From: an uncultured Ruminococcus sp.
Lineage (GTDB): Bacteria; Bacillota; Clostridia; Oscillospirales; Acutalibacteraceae
Assembly (NCBI GenBank): GCA_902785365.1
Contig: CACZYC010000018.1
Location: forward strand, 1 to 42,806
Direction: 5' to 3'
Length of the DNA: 42,806 nt
The notes below the pieces were generated by a model. The model had not been told where the DNA came from. It worked only from the letters and a program-made list of their open reading frames with translations, and made no database searches. Positions 31,720 through 40,962 of this stretch are shown here, piece after piece (within the stretch, counting starts at the first letter, position 1; every line of letters begins with the position of its first letter). The position numbers were made by a program, and so were the translations under genes.

Positions 31720-32886
31720 ATGGGCAAAGATAAAGCTAAACAATTACCGAAAAATCCGGATACCGAATACGCCGGAATCAATCTTCAGTTTAAGCTCCTT
31801 TCTGCTATCGGAATCATAATCATTGTGGCGGGGCACTGCTATCACGGCGCGCTGCCGACGGCTTACGACTGGTTTCCGACCTACTCGTTCAACATAGCTC
31901 TGCTTGTATTTATTTCAGGATATTTTTACAAGGATAAGTACGAGGATTCTCCCGTAAAGTACATCTGGAAAAGAACCAAGCGACTTCTTATTCCCGCGTA
32001 TCTGTGGAACATAGTGTACGGACTGTTCATCCTGTTTATGAACAACTTCGGCTATACAATCGGCGCCAAGGTCAATCCTTACAACCTGTTTATTATGCCG
32101 TTTGTTGACGGCGAGGCATTCGGGTATAACCTCGGTTCGTGGTTTGTATATCCGCTGTTCGTCGTATGTGTGTTCAATGTGCTTTTCAGAAAACTGCTCA
32201 AGCTGATAAAGCTCGACAACGAATACCTGATTTTCGTGCTCTACCTTGCCGTAGGTATTATCGGAATCAATATTGCCATAAGCGGAAACAATATGGGACT
32301 TATGCGGCTTGTAACACGCTCGATGTTTTTCCTGCCCTGTTATCAGATGGGCAAGCTCTATAAAGCCAAACTCGAAGCAAAGGACAATCTCAACAGCTTA
32401 GCTTATTTTGCCATTATCTTCGGCGTACAATTGATTTTGCTTACGTTTTTCAAAGACCTCGAATATACCCCGTCAACAATGGTTAAATTCAACCACGGTC
32501 CCATTGTCCCCTATATCACCGCTATTACGGGCATAGCGTTCTGGCTGAGAGTTTCAAAGCTGCTCACGCCCGCCGTAAGGCACTGGAAGCCCGTGCTGCT
32601 GGTGGCGGACAACACCTACAGCATAATGATTCATCAGATGATTGGATATATGTGCGTAAAATGGCTGTTCGCGATAATCAGTATTATCACCCCGCTGTTT
32701 TCCGACTTCAACTTCATTTCTCTCAAATCGAATATCTGGTACTACTATCTTCCGAACGGATTACAACAGTACGCTCTGCTGTATCTCGCGGGCGGAATTT
32801 TCGTGCCAATCGGAATCAAAAAATTGCTGGATTTGGTTTACAAACCAATCAAGAATAAAATAACCGCAAAAAAGGCTGTCAGCTGA
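31720..32886 (+). CDS. Acyltransferase family 3 membrane protein
   Basis: The 388-residue protein has about ten helices. The N-terminal region has 'LSAIGIIIIVAGHCYHGALP', where the His in the first helix is the family's catalytic residue, then 'ALLVFISGYFYK' and 'KYIWKRTKRLLIPAYLWNIV' with the conserved Arg. Such proteins transfer acetyl or other acyl groups to extracytoplasmic sugars of exopolysaccharide or cell wall. It is driven by a consensus promoter and ends in a hairpin, so it is a single-gene unit. Its acceptor is unknown. Confidence 0.88.
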   Translation: MGKDKAKQLPKNPDTEYAGINLQFKLLSAIGIIIIVAGHCYHGALPTAYDWFPTYSFNIALLVFISGYFYKDKYEDSPVKYIWKRTKRLLIPAYLWNIVYGLFILFMNNFGYTIGAKVNPYNLFIMPFVDGEAFGYNLGSWFVYPLFVVCVFNVLFRKLLKLIKLDNEYLIFVLYLAVGIIGINIAISGNNMGLMRLVTRSMFFLPCYQMGKLYKAKLEAKDNLNSLAYFAIIFGVQLILLTFFKDLEYTPSTMVKFNHGPIVPYITAITGIAFWLRVSKLLTPAVRHWKPVLLVADNTYSIMIHQMIGYMCVKWLFAIISIITPLFSDFNFISLKSNIWYYYLPNGLQQYALLYLAGGIFVPIGIKKLLDLVYKPIKNKITAKKAVS

Positions 32887-32897
32887 CAGCCTTTTTT
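32871..32897. terminator. Perfect palindromic terminator overlapping the acyltransferase stop
   Basis: AAAGGCTGTCAG (32871-32882) is the exact reverse complement of 32883-32894, followed by TTTATT. The TGA stop (32884-32886) lies in the stem. Confidence 0.8.
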
Positions 32898-33128
32898 ATT
32901 GCCTTTTTTACCGTAAATCGCATTACAATGCGTGTCCCGAGACAAAAAGTTAAAATTATCGTCCGTGAATTTTACCAGTCAAATCCTTCATATTTCCCTT
33001 CTATTGTGCACCTTGTTGTAACCTTTTTCGCCTTTGTAAAATAGTGCATAAAAAGATATTATTTTACCCCTGTCCTTTGTAAGACTATACGAAATCGTTC
33101 ACAAAATCGTCATTTTGTACATAATCGA

Positions 33129-33157
33129 TTGAGATTTTTGTATAAAAATGCTATAAT
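33129..33157 (+). promoter_or_regulatory. Sigma-A promoter of the giant surface protein operon
   Basis: TTGAGA (33129-33134) and a perfect TATAAT (33152-33157) are 17 bases apart. The leader is about 70 bases long and contains a GGCTCC/GGAGCC hairpin at 33184-33208 before AAAAGGAG. The 240 bases between the previous terminator and the promoter show no gene. Confidence 0.85.
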
Positions 33158-33236
33158 AGAAAGCGAATACTAGAAATATACGTGGCTCCACAGGTCAAAA
33201 ACGGAGCCGAAATTAACGAGAAAAGGAGATGGGATT

Positions 33237-36200
33237 ATGGCAGTTTTACGCACGAGAAAAAAGGTGTTGCTCTTTGTTGTGGCAATGCTTCTTGTACTCA
33301 TCGGTACGGTCATAACCTCTGTGGTTGTTTACGCGAGCAGCTACCACACAATTCGAGTAAATTATCACTTTACCAACGGTGCTCACGCTCACGACCCGTA
33401 CATCGCTACTTTCACGGTGGGAGATGCATTAAACTACGATATAACGAATCCGAATGTCAACGGCTTTGAGCCTATGATACTAACTAACGACGAAAATGAC
33501 CCCGCCGAGCTGCCTACGGGCGGCGTCAGCGCGGAAAAAATACATATCGAGACCAACTCTCTCGACCAAGACTACACCTATGACGTTTATTACGTCGCGG
33601 GTTTGACTCATTATGCCGCTAGGTATTACCTGCAGAACATCTATGACGACCTTTATACTCTCGACAGAGAGCGTACCGACAAAAACCAGAACCGCCTCGG
33701 CAAAACAGGCTCATCCCCTGATGACCTTGAAGCGGAAAAAATAGAAGGCTTCACAAGCCTGTTCCACGAGCCCGACGCGATTGCCGCCGACGGTTCAACT
33801 GTGTTCAGAGTTTACTATGACCGCAACTACTACGCAGTCAACTTTGATCTGGGTGAGGGCGGTTACGGCGTTGAGCCCATTTACGCAAAATACGGCACAG
33901 TTTATCGCCTTGATACACCCGTACGTATGGGTTATACCTTTAAGGGCTGGGCGCGCACGAGCGCCGATTCATCCAAAGGAACTTACGGTGAGGACTGGGT
34001 ATATCTAAAGCCGAATACAAACTCCAACGATTATTACGACGAAGAAACCAAAAAATATAATTATCCCGACAGCGTTATTATGAGCGAAGAAGACGCTACG
34101 GCAGACGAGAACCTGATTCAGCTGGACGGCGAGCAGCACGTTCGACCTGAAAACACTTACTACAGAGCTATCTGGGAGCCAGGTACCACCTCCTTCTCGG
34201 TAGCGTACTGGTTTGAAAACGCCGAGGGCGGCGGTTATTCCGTTCTTGCTACCAAGGACGTGGATAAGGTTGAAAACAACAGAGGTATGAGCGATGTTGT
34301 AGCGGGCACTACGGTTAACCAAAACACAATAATTCGTAACTACGCGCAAAAAGCAAAAGCCGAAGGTATGACAGGCAACGCTATAAAGGGTGCGAACGAT
34401 CTCAACATCACCGATTTCTTTCACTTCAACCTCAACAGTGCCGACCCCAATAACGCGCTTAACAACTCGGAAGATTCCATGTACAAATACGACATAAACG
34501 GCACAATTATCGACTTTAATGATATGAGTAAAGGTACAAGTACCGAGTTGACCGGCTGCGAAGATTTCTTCGAGTTGAATACCGCCGAGAACACTTCTGA
34601 CCCAAGGTATGTTACCGATACATCTGTCACGGTACGAGGCGACGGTACAACTCATTTCAACGTATTCTTCAAGCGCAAGACCTTTACCCTGAAGTTCTAT
34701 TATGCACGTCAGGGATACACAAACGGTGCGCTTGACCCGAACCAGATCAGCCTGACAAATTCTACCAAGCAATTTAACCATAATTCAACAGAAAAAGAAT
34801 ATCTGAAAACAACCAGTAAGAATGTACTGGAAGCGATAGCCATGGGTTCGTGGAAGCCGAATTTAGCTGATAGTCTGCCCACGGTCAAGGATGAATACAA
34901 GCAGCTTGTGACCGAGGGATATGACGATTTTAAAGATAGTCACAACGGAGGTTATTACCGATACTATTACTATCAGTTGCAGGCTAAATACAACGAGCCG
35001 CTGAAGGATAAATGGCTGATCGACGCGCTCAATACGGTACACAGGAAGGGCGCGGGTGAAGCGGAAATATGTTATCCGGGCAGTATCGCGACCGAATATT
35101 ATAACAAATATTATCAAGATCGTAAAAGTTCGGGTAACTTTACCGTCAAGGGCATTTATGAAAAGCTCGACAAGGGTATTTTGTTCACAGAGAGTGCCCG
35201 TAACACGATGAAGCAGAATAATATTGACTATACGGAACTGCACTTTTTGATATCGTGGACTAATTCAAGCGACACGGATAAATGGAACAACAGCATCACA
35301 CGTGTATTGCATTTCCGCTATGAGAACTACACCGAGCTGCTCCCCCGCGAAGTGGAGATTGTCGAGCACAGCGGAACAGAGGCGTTGCTCAATGAGGGAG
35401 TTTACACCGACGTAAGACAATTCTCAACCAAGGTTGAAGAAAACGGCTCATGGGTAAGTAAAACAAAATGGTACGGCTTATCAACCGATCACGTTTATGA
35501 GACCATCGATTCAGGTGATCAGTATGACAGGAACAAATCTTTAGCGGACAGAAACAAAGCCGTTTATACAAACCAGACGTCGACGTCTATGACGGGTTTT
35601 GAGCTTGAATACTATCGTACGGTGAAAGGCTTGATCACTCTTGATACAGACAACACTGAAATAGACTGGTCACAGGATACCAATAATTACCGCCGCTGTA
35701 TTATAAAGTTCTTCTACAAACGCAGAGAATACACACTCATGTACCGCAACGGTAACCGATTAGCGACCGACCATACCCACACGGTTATGTACGGCGCGCC
35801 GATGAATTCGACATATACATACAGTGAAGATAGTCACGAGGCGGGCGAATACCGCTACTACTGGTCCGACCCCGAGTACTTTGACCCGAACCGACGCGAC
35901 TTCTACACCTTTGACGGCTGGTACAACGACCCGCGTTACGAGGATGGCTTCGACCTCAACACCCAGACGATGCCCGCCGACGACTATACCCTCTACGCGC
36001 ATTGGGTTCCCAAGTCGATTGACGTAATCTTCTATGACGACTATGACGATTTTTACATCGACCGAAAGGGAGATCATCCCGAAAAGAGAGTTAAGCTCGG
36101 CGAGGATGATGAAGAAAACGATATCAGAGATATCAACGTTGACTACGGCTCTTATGTGCCGAATCACTATATACCTGTCGATGATGACAGCCCCGACAAC

Positions 36201-39200
36201 CCCAGACCAAAGCTTAATCCTATAGCCGAGGGCGCTTCCTTCGCGGGCTGGTACTACATCCGCAACCGCGTTCCCGTTCGTTACGAGCCTGAGAACGTGC
36301 CTGTAACCGCGCTGAACGACGAAGCGACAGGCGACCACGCCAAGCTGCGGCTGTTCGCCGAGTGGGTAACAAAGGACGTTGCCAAGTACAAGGTTAAATA
36401 CGTCAACGCGAACGATACTGATCAGGAAATCGCCGCGCCGACCACAGGCAGAGCCTATGTATGGAAAACCAAGACATTCAAAGCCAAGTCGGGCGACGAA
36501 CTGTATGATGAGTACAAATGGACTGAGGAAGGCGAGGACGCAGGTACAAACTGGTGGCCGATTGACAACTCCTCATCTATGGTCATCAAGGCGAATAACA
36601 GCGATGACGAATACGCGCCTAACAACATGACCTTCAGATATATCCAGAAATCGAAGGTTCATTATAAGGTGCAATACCTTGACGCTTCCACGCGTACTCC
36701 GCTGCGCGATGAGGTCGAAAAAGAAAGCACCCACGCGTCAGTAAAAGAGGACGCGAAGATTATCCCAGGCTTTGTTCCCACGACAGCTTCACAGACTCTC
36801 GTCCTCACCGCTTCAAGCAACACCGACAGCAGCGAAGCCGAAGCGGAAGAGCTCCAAAACAACGTCATCACCTTCCTCTATGAGGAGAATGAAGACGATT
36901 ACCTGTATGAGGTTGAGTATTATACTCAGGATATCGGCAAAAATACATATTCCTTATACACCGTCGAACCTCGGACTATACCGATAGCCACACAGGGACA
37001 GCCCGTTTCACTGGCAATAAATACTCTCTTCAACACAACTACCCCGACTGAACTCGAGGACGCGGGCTTTACACGCGTAGCAAACGGCTGTAAATACTCT
37101 GTCATCAACTCAGACGGCACCGAGGTTCCTGAACAACTTGTTAACGACAACGGAACCGTTTCGATTTCGAACGATGACAAAAAGATTATCAAAATATACT
37201 TCAACCGTAACTCGTACCGATACAAATATCTGTACGTTGACCATACCGCCGAAAAGGCATATCTCAACTATATTGAAGCTCATAAGGATGACCCCGACCC
37301 AACGGCGGGAGCTCCCTGGGACGGTGTGCTTAAGACCTTTGACGATCCGTCCTACACGGGACAGGTTGAGCAGGAAATCACCATCAACCCCGAGACTGAT
37401 ATCACAGGTCTTGATGAAGCCGACGGAAAAACCTATAACTATACCCGTATCACCAACAACGACGGCACGCTGAACGACGTCTCCCTGACTATTCAGCCCG
37501 TCGTGGAGTGGAACACCGTAAAAATCTATTACCGCAAGGATATCGAGCGTGAGCTCAGCTACAAGATGGTCTGCGTCAACGATAACTCCGAGACCGACTA
37601 TTATGACGACGCTGCTCATACTCCGAAATTCGGCAGACTGAATGTTTCTATGCAGACAGTACTGGAATATGACGATATTCAGAACATCGTTTTCCACGAT
37701 ACCAACAACGAAGTTATAGATAATACCGATCCTCAACATCCTGTATATCTGCATCTGCACAAATACACCTTCCTCGGTTGGTACACAACGCCGACCTATG
37801 ACGAGGATCATCCCGAGCAAAACCGCTTGACTGCAGATACGACTCTGTCTAAGGATCTTTTGGGAACAAACAACAAGTTACCCGACAAAGATACCAAGTA
37901 TTACGCTCTGGTCAAGCAGGATATGGTCACTATGGATGTAATGTTCTATTACACCGACGACTATACTGTAGACGGATTCAGAAATGCTGCAGACGACACG
38001 TTAGCCCCCGATATCCAAACAGCGGTTAATAACGAAAACAACACGTCTGTTGCTGATAAGGATAAGGTGCATCCCACAGGCGAGCGCGTCGGCAAGGAAG
38101 CAACCTTCACCGCTCCTAACGGTTATATCAATCATACAGAAATCCCTTGGCACCGCAACGACGGCTACTCGCTGAGTATGACTGATATTGACGAAAAGGT
38201 ATATAAATACAAGTTCGCCGAATGGTGGGAGGTTGACAAAAGTAATAATAACGCGCTAATCAGACACGACAACTGGAACAGCCCCGACGGCTGGGATCCC
38301 GACGCGTTATCACAACAGCTCGCCAGAAACAAAGATCAGTATCTGATTGCTGTTTACGCGCGCCGTGAAGTAACGGAGATGCCGTACAAAATCAACTATA
38401 AATATATTGACCGTCAGGGTGTAGAACGCACCTTTGTCAAGAAAGGCAACTTGACCGCTTCTCAGCTAAACGAGAACAACCCTGACGCCGCGGTAAGCGA
38501 CGCGGGTTACTTTGAGCTCAGTAACGAGTTCATACTTGCAAACGCTCCCTACGAGAGCAACCACGGCGAGACCTTGAGCTGGACGGATAACCCTGATTAC
38601 ATTGAAAAGACTTCCGTGAAGGGAGATCCCGACTCCGAAAATCCCGCTGAACAGGTCGACCGCATGACTGTCACTATAAACGCTAAACAGGAAACCAAAA
38701 AGGTTTACGCTCACTACCGCCTTACAGCGGACGGAGAATACTCCACCATTCAAACACTGGCGGGCTCTCACCGCGGTATGGATTCGCAGCTTGCGGTTCT
38801 GGATTTGCGCGACAACGATAACTTCAGCTACTGGGCTATCCGACAGTCGGAGAACGGTCCCGTCATCGCCAAGTGCTATGACGCGTGGTTCACCTACAGA
38901 ATCTTCAGCAACTACTATATAAGCCCTGTATTTGGCAAAACAGCCAAGCTGAACCCAACGGCGCTTGCTCAGAACAACGAGGACTGGCTCGCGTGGACAT
39001 GGAACGAAGGCGAATCGGGCACTCTTGTATTCCCCGACGAGGATTTAACCTTTGTAGGACTTAAAGACAAGGTCAAATTCGTCAGTGTTCCGAGCGGTAC
39101 AACCTCTCTTGGCGAAAACTGGTCAAACATCTGGAATGAGACCGGTGACCTGGACACTCAGGACGGACAGTTATTCAGACTGACACATTTCGGAGAGTAC

Positions 39201-39863
39201 GGAACCGCAATGTACGGTGATTGGGAAGAATATACTCCCGGCGCAGAGGTATGTATCGCGAAGATTGACTATTCGCGTAACCGCTGGACTGACGAAAACG
39301 GTAACATCAACGCAAACGGCAGTACAGACCTGCTCTACAGCGATTATGAAATCAGCTACCGCGATAATGACACGTCAATCCAGAACAATTCCGATTATAC
39401 AATAGGCGTTATTTTTGAGCTTTGCGATCAGCTTGCAAGCGGAGATGAGTTTACTCCTGACAGCTACACTTATATTTCGGACTACACGAAGCTCGGAAGA
39501 GCGGCGCTCGCCGTTAAGAACGGCAGCAAGCCGACATCTTATAAGTACGACGGAGAAAACTCGCGTAAGATTCAGATTAACCAGGTTTCTACTTCCGATC
39601 TTACAAATATGGACCGTCTGAACCTCGGTAAGTATTATAAAAACTCACACAAAACCGTTAACGGTGAAGAGGTTTATACAAACAAAACCGCGATAATGAA
39701 AGTTACCGCGTATATGATTGATAAGGATAACAATGTAACCCTCAGTAACTCGGTTTACGTTTGTCTGAACGATATCGGCAACAAAAACTTGGCGATAGAC
39801 TCCAACACCAACGTAAACAACGAGAGTAATGACGTTATCAACGACCCGTATAAAGAAGATTAA
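33237..39863 (+). CDS. Giant cell-surface protein with InlB-type and MucBP-like repeats
   Basis: The protein has 2208 residues. The N-terminal 'KVLLFVVAMLLVLIGTVITS' helix is a signal peptide or anchor (possible cleavage at 'VYA-SS'). The rest is extracellular beta-rich repeats. InlB/Listeria-type units occur several times: 'YAVNFDLGEGGYGVEPIYAK' with 'GYTFKGWARTS' (about 195-250), 'YTLYAHWVPKSIDVIFYDDY' with 'YTFDGWYNDPRYEDG' (about 890-940), and 'KYTFLGWYTTP' (about 1510). Near residues 1140-1210, 'HYKVQYLDASTRTPLRDEV' ending 'NNVITFLYEEN' looks MucBP-like. The last 400 residues match nothing I know. There is no LPxTG, SLH or dockerin, and the C-terminus is the plain 'NDPYKED'. Such proteins usually bind host or bacterial surfaces. 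It heads a unit with a 58-residue gene 35 bases downstream. Confidence 0.9.
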   Translation: MAVLRTRKKVLLFVVAMLLVLIGTVITSVVVYASSYHTIRVNYHFTNGAHAHDPYIATFTVGDALNYDITNPNVNGFEPMILTNDENDPAELPTGGVSAEKIHIETNSLDQDYTYDVYYVAGLTHYAARYYLQNIYDDLYTLDRERTDKNQNRLGKTGSSPDDLEAEKIEGFTSLFHEPDAIAADGSTVFRVYYDRNYYAVNFDLGEGGYGVEPIYAKYGTVYRLDTPVRMGYTFKGWARTSADSSKGTYGEDWVYLKPNTNSNDYYDEETKKYNYPDSVIMSEEDATADENLIQLDGEQHVRPENTYYRAIWEPGTTSFSVAYWFENAEGGGYSVLATKDVDKVENNRGMSDVVAGTTVNQNTIIRNYAQKAKAEGMTGNAIKGANDLNITDFFHFNLNSADPNNALNNSEDSMYKYDINGTIIDFNDMSKGTSTELTGCEDFFELNTAENTSDPRYVTDTSVTVRGDGTTHFNVFFKRKTFTLKFYYARQGYTNGALDPNQISLTNSTKQFNHNSTEKEYLKTTSKNVLEAIAMGSWKPNLADSLPTVKDEYKQLVTEGYDDFKDSHNGGYYRYYYYQLQAKYNEPLKDKWLIDALNTVHRKGAGEAEICYPGSIATEYYNKYYQDRKSSGNFTVKGIYEKLDKGILFTESARNTMKQNNIDYTELHFLISWTNSSDTDKWNNSITRVLHFRYENYTELLPREVEIVEHSGTEALLNEGVYTDVRQFSTKVEENGSWVSKTKWYGLSTDHVYETIDSGDQYDRNKSLADRNKAVYTNQTSTSMTGFELEYYRTVKGLITLDTDNTEIDWSQDTNNYRRCIIKFFYKRREYTLMYRNGNRLATDHTHTVMYGAPMNSTYTYSEDSHEAGEYRYYWSDPEYFDPNRRDFYTFDGWYNDPRYEDGFDLNTQTMPADDYTLYAHWVPKSIDVIFYDDYDDFYIDRKGDHPEKRVKLGEDDEENDIRDINVDYGSYVPNHYIPVDDDSPDNPRPKLNPIAEGASFAGWYYIRNRVPVRYEPENVPVTALNDEATGDHAKLRLFAEWVTKDVAKYKVKYVNANDTDQEIAAPTTGRAYVWKTKTFKAKSGDELYDEYKWTEEGEDAGTNWWPIDNSSSMVIKANNSDDEYAPNNMTFRYIQKSKVHYKVQYLDASTRTPLRDEVEKESTHASVKEDAKIIPGFVPTTASQTLVLTASSNTDSSEAEAEELQNNVITFLYEENEDDYLYEVEYYTQDIGKNTYSLYTVEPRTIPIATQGQPVSLAINTLFNTTTPTELEDAGFTRVANGCKYSVINSDGTEVPEQLVNDNGTVSISNDDKKIIKIYFNRNSYRYKYLYVDHTAEKAYLNYIEAHKDDPDPTAGAPWDGVLKTFDDPSYTGQVEQEITINPETDITGLDEADGKTYNYTRITNNDGTLNDVSLTIQPVVEWNTVKIYYRKDIERELSYKMVCVNDNSETDYYDDAAHTPKFGRLNVSMQTVLEYDDIQNIVFHDTNNEVIDNTDPQHPVYLHLHKYTFLGWYTTPTYDEDHPEQNRLTADTTLSKDLLGTNNKLPDKDTKYYALVKQDMVTMDVMFYYTDDYTVDGFRNAADDTLAPDIQTAVNNENNTSVADKDKVHPTGERVGKEATFTAPNGYINHTEIPWHRNDGYSLSMTDIDEKVYKYKFAEWWEVDKSNNNALIRHDNWNSPDGWDPDALSQQLARNKDQYLIAVYARREVTEMPYKINYKYIDRQGVERTFVKKGNLTASQLNENNPDAAVSDAGYFELSNEFILANAPYESNHGETLSWTDNPDYIEKTSVKGDPDSENPAEQVDRMTVTINAKQETKKVYAHYRLTADGEYSTIQTLAGSHRGMDSQLAVLDLRDNDNFSYWAIRQSENGPVIAKCYDAWFTYRIFSNYYISPVFGKTAKLNPTALAQNNEDWLAWTWNEGESGTLVFPDEDLTFVGLKDKVKFVSVPSGTTSLGENWSNIWNETGDLDTQDGQLFRLTHFGEYGTAMYGDWEEYTPGAEVCIAKIDYSRNRWTDENGNINANGSTDLLYSDYEISYRDNDTSIQNNSDYTIGVIFELCDQLASGDEFTPDSYTYISDYTKLGRAALAVKNGSKPTSYKYDGENSRKIQINQVSTSDLTNMDRLNLGKYYKNSHKTVNGEEVYTNKTAIMKVTAYMIDKDNNVTLSNSVYVCLNDIGNKNLAIDSNTNVNNESNDVINDPYKED

Positions 39864-39898
39864 GACTAATTAAGAAACGGATAAGGGGGAGATTAAAA

Positions 39899-40075
39899 AT
39901 GAATAATTTATATATCTCTCCCGAGTTCGAGATACTTCGGGTAGAGATGCTCGAGGATGTGCTGAAAGGAAGTTTGGAAAGCGGCGGCGGAACCGTCATC
40001 GGCGGCGATGATTGGGACAGCTGGGACGCTCCCGACTCCTACAGCGGCGGCTCAGAATTAGACGAAGATTGGTAG
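39899..40075 (+). CDS. 58-residue peptide of unknown function (leader-like N-terminus, Gly/Asp/Trp-rich C-terminus)
   Basis: The ATG follows AAGGGGGAG by 9 bases. The first half is leader-like: 'MNNLYISPEFEILRVEMLED' then 'VLKGSLES'. The second half is low complexity and acidic: 'GGGTVIGGDDWDSWDAPDSY', 'SGGSELDEDW'. There is no signal peptide, hydrophobic segment or cysteine. The 'YISPEFEI' start followed by an amphipathic helix and a Gly-rich core resembles small peptides that are modified or exported, but no modifying enzyme is encoded in the same operon. It lies 35 bases after the giant protein gene and 8 bases before the dockerin gene, so all three should be co-transcribed. A role in the surface assembly is inferred only from position. 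Confidence 0.65.
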   Translation: MNNLYISPEFEILRVEMLEDVLKGSLESGGGTVIGGDDWDSWDAPDSYSGGSELDEDW

Positions 40076-40083
40076 AGGCGCTT

Positions 40084-40890
40084 ATGAAACTTATTAAGCT
40101 ATTATCTTGTGTGATGATTGCGGTGATGATGCTCAGTTGTGTAACTGTGTTCGCCGCGGACTCATATATCACACTGAACGGTTTTACATTTGATATAAAC
40201 AAAAACGGCGAAGCGGTTATTCACGAATATGACGACCGCTCCGAGACCGTTGTGATTCCCGAAAAGCTGCTCGGGGCAAATGTGGTCGCGATTGATGATT
40301 ACGCGTTCTTCGGTGACACCGTCATCACTTCGGTGTCCTTTGAGAACGCTACTCATCTGAATTCTATCGGCATAGACGCCTTTTACGGATGCACAGGAAT
40401 CAAAACCCTCAACATTCCCGCAAGCATAGGCGCTGTACAGTTTGGTTCTTTCCAAAACTGTACGGGACTTGAAAACGCGGTAATCGAGGACGGCTTGACC
40501 TCAATCGGCGACCAGGCGTTTATGGGATGTTCTTCTATGAAATACATCGAAATCCCCGACAGCGTAACCTCAATAAGCAACACCGCGTTCACAAACTGCG
40601 ATAAACTGGTTATCTATTGCAACGAAGGTTCTTACGCTCAGGAATATGCCGAACAAAAGGAAATTCCCTACCTGCTTATTTACAACTATGAATTGGGCGA
40701 TGTTGACCTTAACAGAACTATCAACATCCGCGACGTAACAACTATACAGCTTTTCAGAGCAGGTATTCTGGATGAACTTCCGACTTTTCGCGGAAAGCAC
40801 TACGCTGACGTTACAAAAGACGGTAAAGTTAATATCCGCGACGCAACAATGATTCAGATGAAGCTCGCGGATTTAATAGACAGCTTTTAA
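40084..40890 (+). CDS. Secreted BspA-type leucine-rich-repeat protein with a type I dockerin
   Basis: The start at the ATG 40084 gives a signal peptide ('KLLSCVMIAVMMLSCVTVFA'); the longer upstream frame overlaps the 58-residue gene and is not needed. The 268-residue product has four or five LRR_5 units ('ATHLNSIGIDAFYGCTGIKT', 'SIGAVQFGSFQNCTG', 'LTSIGDQAFMGCSSMKYIEI', 'VTSISNTAFTNCDK'), then from about residue 207 a dockerin with two calcium loops, 'DVDLNRTINIRDVTTIQLF' and 'DVTKDGKVNIRDATMIQMKL'. Dockerins bind cohesins on scaffoldins, so the protein can be docked on a cell-surface complex. It is the last gene of the operon, before a strong terminator. LRR_5 proteins usually bind proteins or host surfaces. 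Confidence 0.9.
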   Translation: MKLIKLLSCVMIAVMMLSCVTVFAADSYITLNGFTFDINKNGEAVIHEYDDRSETVVIPEKLLGANVVAIDDYAFFGDTVITSVSFENATHLNSIGIDAFYGCTGIKTLNIPASIGAVQFGSFQNCTGLENAVIEDGLTSIGDQAFMGCSSMKYIEIPDSVTSISNTAFTNCDKLVIYCNEGSYAQEYAEQKEIPYLLIYNYELGDVDLNRTINIRDVTTIQLFRAGILDELPTFRGKHYADVTKDGKVNIRDATMIQMKLADLIDSF

Positions 40891-40907
40891 CAGTTCTAAA
40901 CTTATAT

Positions 40908-40953
40908 AAAAAAGAGGAAAACTCAGCTTAAAGCCTGAGTTTTCCTCTTTTTT
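40908..40953. terminator. Long bidirectional terminator
   Basis: AAAAAAGAGGAAAACTCAG (40908-40926) pairs with CTGAGTTTTCCTCTTTTTT (40935-40953). It separates the converging dockerin gene and asparagine-synthetase-like gene. Confidence 0.9.
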
Positions 40954-40962
40954 TATTGATTA

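Noticed and set aside
33184..33208. Hairpin in the leader of the giant gene as a riboswitch
   Set aside because: Only a 6-bp stem with a 13-base loop and no conserved aptamer sequence; noted with the promoter instead.
33237..39863. Long antisense and shifted-frame reading frames across the giant gene (for example 34005-34781 minus and 37110-37820 minus)
   Set aside because: They are shadows of a repetitive, Asp/Thr/Tyr-rich coding sequence; no ribosome sites, and their translations are Val/Ile-rich without domain motifs.
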